Source: Thioalkalivibrio sp. (GTDB lineage Bacteria > Pseudomonadota > Gammaproteobacteria > Ectothiorhodospirales > Ectothiorhodospiraceae). Taken from it: DNA of 18,420 nucleotides. The notes beneath the pieces are model-generated. The model had not been told where the DNA came from and did not search any database. It saw only the letters and a list, made by a program, of their open reading frames with translations. Positions 15,678 to 18,420 of this stretch are shown here, in pieces. Each line of letters begins with the position of its first letter. Position 1 is the first letter of the stretch. A program made the position numbers and the translations under genes. Location: NCBI GenBank assembly GCA_003555285.1, contig PWGH01000290.1, positions 1 to 18,420 on the forward strand, read 5' to 3'.

Positions 15678-16511
15678 TCAGGGGCCGGCGCCACAGGCGT
15701 TGAAGTCGGCCACTTTGGCGTTGAAGGTCTTGACCATGGCGGAAAGCGTGTCCTGCACCCCCCTGGTCTCCGCCACCCGTTGGTTGAACTCGCCAACCTG
15801 CTGGTTTCGAGTCCGTATCAACCGGTTTCGCTCGGTGTGATCGTTCGCCCGGTCGATGCGCGACTGCAGCGCATCCAGTTCGCGTTGTCGATCGCGTAAG
15901 CCTTCGTTCAGGAGGCCCAACCGCGCATCGACTTCCTTGATGGCCGCGCGGTCGCGCTGGCTAGGACGCTCGCCACAGTCTGAGAGCGGGCGGCCGAACA
16001 GTTGCACCGCGTAGACGTGGACCACAGAACGGTCTGTGGCCATTCGGCTATCCCGCACCAGGCCGATCCCGATCTCCCGCACCTCGCTATCGAGGATGTT
16101 GGCCCGATGGACCGGACTGTCGATCCAGCCCTGCACGAGGGCCTGGGCGGATCGCCAGTTCCCCTTGGCGATATTCTCCGTCGATACCTTGGCCACATAC
16201 CCAACGGCCTCGATCGCCTCGTTGGGACCCTCGCCGGTGTTGGGGTTGTGATGCGCGAAATACCGGTGCGTTTCCATGTCCAGCGCGCGCGCCTGTGCTG
16301 CAACGCTGAGCGCCGGGCTGAGCGTCAACGGCGGCAGGCCCTGCGTACTGCGAAACGTGTTGGTGTATCGAACCACCTCCTCCGGGGTGAGGGCCTTCGG
16401 AAGAGCGGTTGAGAAGTCCAGACCGCCGCGCTCCAGACGCTCCGATTCCGCCGGGTTGAGCCAGAGCAGCAGGGCGCCGCCCAGTACGATCAGCAGAAAC
16501 ACGCGATGCAT
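15678..16511 (-). CDS. Exported CAP/SCP-domain protein with C-terminal coiled coil
   Basis: The 277-residue product starts at ATG 16511, with TTGAGGAAC as ribosome-binding site, and has an N-terminal hydrophobic segment (about 4-18) that is a signal peptide or anchor, so it acts outside the cytoplasm. A CAP/SCP (YkwD-like, PF00188 type) domain spans about 43-174: YTNTFRSTQGLPPLTLSPAL, then RYFAHHNPNTGEGPNEAIEA, then TENIAKG and WIDSPVHRANIL. The usual cavity residues are represented by His88, Glu112 and His135. After it, about 185-260 is charged and heptad-like (a coiled coil), ending in FNACGAGP; Cys179 and Cys273 could pair. The role of bacterial CAP proteins is mostly unknown. It converges with rubredoxin; no functional link is evident. 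Confidence 0.88.
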   Translation of the reverse strand: MHRVFLLIVLGGALLLWLNPAESERLERGGLDFSTALPKALTPEEVVRYTNTFRSTQGLPPLTLSPALSVAAQARALDMETHRYFAHHNPNTGEGPNEAIEAVGYVAKVSTENIAKGNWRSAQALVQGWIDSPVHRANILDSEVREIGIGLVRDSRMATDRSVVHVYAVQLFGRPLSDCGERPSQRDRAAIKEVDARLGLLNEGLRDRQRELDALQSRIDRANDHTERNRLIRTRNQQVGEFNQRVAETRGVQDTLSAMVKTFNAKVADFNACGAGP

Positions 16512-16770
16512 CGACGTTCCTCAACCGGTTGCTGACGTTGGGACCTTCCGACGGGTATCGGCAAAGGCTGCGAGCATTGATGAAGCACTCGTCGCCCGGC
16601 AGGCCAGGCTCGAGAAGCTGGTTCAATTCCCGGGGTTGGAAGCGGGCGCGCGTCCATCATGGCCGGCATGGCCGGGTGGTGTCCAAACCGAGCATCAGCA
16701 TAAACGGCTCCAATCCCCGTTGCGCCTGCGGGTGATGGAATTCCGGTAGATGCGCGGCGTCTGAAAGGTT
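16512..16770. other. Divergent intergenic region, no gene seen
   Basis: This 259-bp stretch lies between the divergent CAP-domain and thioredoxin-fold genes and must hold both promoters. I see no intact gene, no REP copy and no convincing -35/-10 pair. Short frames are present but lack ribosome-binding sites and resemblance to known proteins. Confidence 0.5.
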
Positions 16771-18420
16771 ATGACGTCATCCTTTTCAGTCCGGGCCATG
16801 GGTTCCTGCGACGCCGAGCGACGGCGCCGGATCGGGGCCTGCCATCGACGCACTCGTTGCCATCGGCTCATCGCGCTCGGCCTTGCCCTGCTCGTATCGA
16901 TGACCCTGCCGGTACCGTCGAGCGCGGCGGCCGAGGCGTGGCCAGCGGCATCGCGCGTCGTCTGGAACGGCTTCGACACGGCGCTGTTCACCCGCGCGCG
17001 CACCGAAAACCGCCCGCTGTTTCTCTACTTCCACGGGCAATGGTGTACCTGGTGCCGGGATTTCCAGGAGCAGAGCCTCGAACACGACGAGGTCGTCGCG
17101 GTGCTGCGGGCCGGCTACATCCCGGTGCTGATCGACCTCGACCGCCGGCGCGATCTGTTCACCCGTTATGGCGGGCGCGGCCTGCCGTTCGTGGTGATCC
17201 TCGATGCGAACGATGAGGTCCAGGGTCGTTTCACCGGACACGTCGGCCCCGAGGATCTGGCGAGGGTGCTGGTCGAGCGGCGTCGGCAGATCTCGGCGAC
17301 CGGCCGGGAGCAGACGCCGGCGGACGAACCGATCGATTCGGTTGCGGCCTTTCTCGAGATGCTCGACGAGGTCTATGAACCGCGGACCCGGCGCCTCAGT
17401 GGTTCTTCGCTGTTCGCCACGCTGAGCAAGCGGCCGCAGCCGTGGACGCTGAATTTCCTGCTGCATCAGGACGGCTGGGACGAGCGCGTGCACGCCTTGC
17501 TCGAGCAGGTGGTCCTGGACCTTTGGGACGCGGAGGAAGGCGGCTTCTTTTTCTTCTTCGACCCCGACCAGCCGGATGTCGAGCGGGCCCGCGAAACCTC
17601 CAAGCGGCTCGACCAGAATGCGGCGTTTCTGTGGCTATTCGCCAAGGCGTATCAGCGTTTCGGGGACCCGTCGCTGCGCACGGTGATCGAACGCAACCTC
17701 GCCTATCTCGAACGGCATTTGTGGGATCCAGAGGAGCAGCGATTCTTCAGCAGCCAGTACTCGGACGCCTTCTACTACGCGCAGCCGCTCTCGGTACGCC
17801 GGGATCTGGCCCCGCCACCGGTGGATCGAACCACCCTCGCCGATGCGTCCGGACAGGCCATCGGGGCCCTGGTGCAGGCCGCGCAGGCGCTGAACGATCC
17901 GGAGTTGCTCGACTGGGCGGGTGACGCGCTGCGCGCGCTGGATGTTCATCTCGGCCATGGGACGGGCTATTATCACGCGTTGCCGGCGGACGGTCCCGCG
18001 GAACTGCAGGGCTACCTGCCGGCTCAGGTCTGGCCCGGGATTGCCTGGAACCTGTACCTCGAGGCCACGGGGGGCCAGCGCCATGCCCGTATCGACGAAC
18101 TGCTCGAGGTGATTGCGACCTTCCACGCCCCGGCGCTCGACGGCTACCGGGAACGGCGCACGCCGGAACTCGAACCCTGGATCGAGACCCGTACGCAGGC
18201 CGCGCTCGCGTGGTGGCTGGCCCGGGTGGCACCGGACCGAATCGCACGCGCGGGCCTCGAGGCGGACCGGGTGCATCGGCAGCTGTGGATCGCACCGGGC
18301 GCCGATCCCGACGACGTCGCTCTCGGCTTCAAGGCACGGACGGATCGAACGATGGAACGCACCCCACTGGGGAATACCCCGCTGAAGAAACAGGGATGGA
18401 AACCCTTGAATGAAGGCACG
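16771..18420 (+). CDS. Exported thioredoxin-fold protein with alpha/alpha-repeat (YyaL/SPATA20-like) region, 3' end beyond the window
   Basis: The frame has no stop from 16765 to the right edge, and codon use is typical, so this is a real but 3'-incomplete gene of at least 541-550 codons. The start is ATG 16771 (AAAGG very close upstream) or ATG 16798; neither has an ideal ribosome-binding site. A signal peptide is seen at HRLIALGLALLVSMTLPVPS followed by SAAAEA, so the protein is exported. The thioredoxin-like domain has the redox motif WCTWC (Cys92 and Cys95 from the first start) in LFLYFHGQWCTWCRDFQ, and the cis-Pro region RGLPFVVILD. The remaining 350 or so residues are helical repeats with Trp/Gly-rich turns (LWDAEEGGFFFFFDPD, LDQNAAFLWLFAKAYQRFGD, LWDPEEQRFFSSQYSDAFYY), as in the barrel of YyaL/SPATA20-type proteins that follow a DUF255 thioredoxin domain. 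The function is unknown; a periplasmic thiol-redox role is inferred. Confidence 0.82.
   Translation, partial: MTSSFSVRAMGSCDAERRRRIGACHRRTRCHRLIALGLALLVSMTLPVPSSAAAEAWPAASRVVWNGFDTALFTRARTENRPLFLYFHGQWCTWCRDFQEQSLEHDEVVAVLRAGYIPVLIDLDRRRDLFTRYGGRGLPFVVILDANDEVQGRFTGHVGPEDLARVLVERRRQISATGREQTPADEPIDSVAAFLEMLDEVYEPRTRRLSGSSLFATLSKRPQPWTLNFLLHQDGWDERVHALLEQVVLDLWDAEEGGFFFFFDPDQPDVERARETSKRLDQNAAFLWLFAKAYQRFGDPSLRTVIERNLAYLERHLWDPEEQRFFSSQYSDAFYYAQPLSVRRDLAPPPVDRTTLADASGQAIGALVQAAQALNDPELLDWAGDALRALDVHLGHGTGYYHALPADGPAELQGYLPAQVWPGIAWNLYLEATGGQRHARIDELLEVIATFHAPALDGYRERRTPELEPWIETRTQAALAWWLARVAPDRIARAGLEADRVHRQLWIAPGADPDDVALGFKARTDRTMERTPLGNTPLKKQGWKPLNEGT

Noticed and set aside
16619..16640. GGTTCAATTCCCGGGG, similar to a tRNA T-arm
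   Set aside because: The flanking bases do not form a T-stem, and no acceptor, D or anticodon arm can be folded upstream.
1..18420. CRISPR array, IS element, prophage or tRNA-linked integration site
   Set aside because: No regularly spaced repeats, transposase, integrase, phage proteins or tRNA gene were recognised anywhere in the window.

Overview
The window is a high-GC chromosomal segment of a gammaproteobacterium. The block rpsT / murJ-ribF-ileS-lspA-fkpB-ispH, preceded by proB, has the gene order and the protein sequences of that class. The GC-rich codon use, a secreted DsrE-type protein and an ArsR-rhodanese fusion would suit a sulfur-oxidising Chromatiales/Ectothiorhodospiraceae-like organism. 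That placement is an inference from gene content, not a tree.

Layout. 1-917: 3' part of proB (glutamate 5-kinase), running in from the left edge. 918-1284: non-coding, holding a nested palindromic repeat and the rpsT terminator hairpin. 1285-1557 (-): rpsT, with a TTG start and a recognisable promoter. 1810-2334 (+): exported DsrE-family protein. 2335-2513: REP-type repeats. 2514-10039 (+): murJ, ribF, ileS, lspA, fkpB and ispH. From ribF onward these are tightly packed with overlapping or near-adjacent starts (ribF/ileS overlap 11 bp, ileS/lspA share TGATG, lspA/fkpB share ATGA). They cover lipid II flipping, FMN/FAD synthesis, Ile-tRNA charging, lipoprotein maturation, a PPIase and the last step of the MEP isoprenoid pathway. 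10040-10196: another REP pair. 10197-10874 (-): ArsR-rhodanese regulator with a dyad in its upstream region. 10996-15075 (-): a 1359-residue CheB-CheR-PAS-histidine kinase-receiver hybrid. 15076-15406: divergent intergenic region with a hexanucleotide tandem repeat and a coding-like remnant. 15407-15574 (+): rubredoxin. 15678-16511 (-): exported CAP/SCP-domain protein with a C-terminal coiled coil. 16771-18420 (+): exported thioredoxin-fold plus alpha/alpha-repeat protein that is still open at the right edge.

The left half is conserved housekeeping DNA. The right half (from about 10.2 kb) is a set of accessory single genes around redox, sulfur and signalling functions, with no obvious common operon. 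I see no prophage, IS transposase, CRISPR array, tRNA or rRNA. The most unusual DNA-level signal is a family of short palindromes (8-bp stem, usually 10-nt loop, several preceded by GTAG). They occur in opposite-orientation pairs in three gaps and look like REP/BIME elements. One pair encloses a further nested palindrome of about 180 bp. I found no convincing undescribed multi-gene system.
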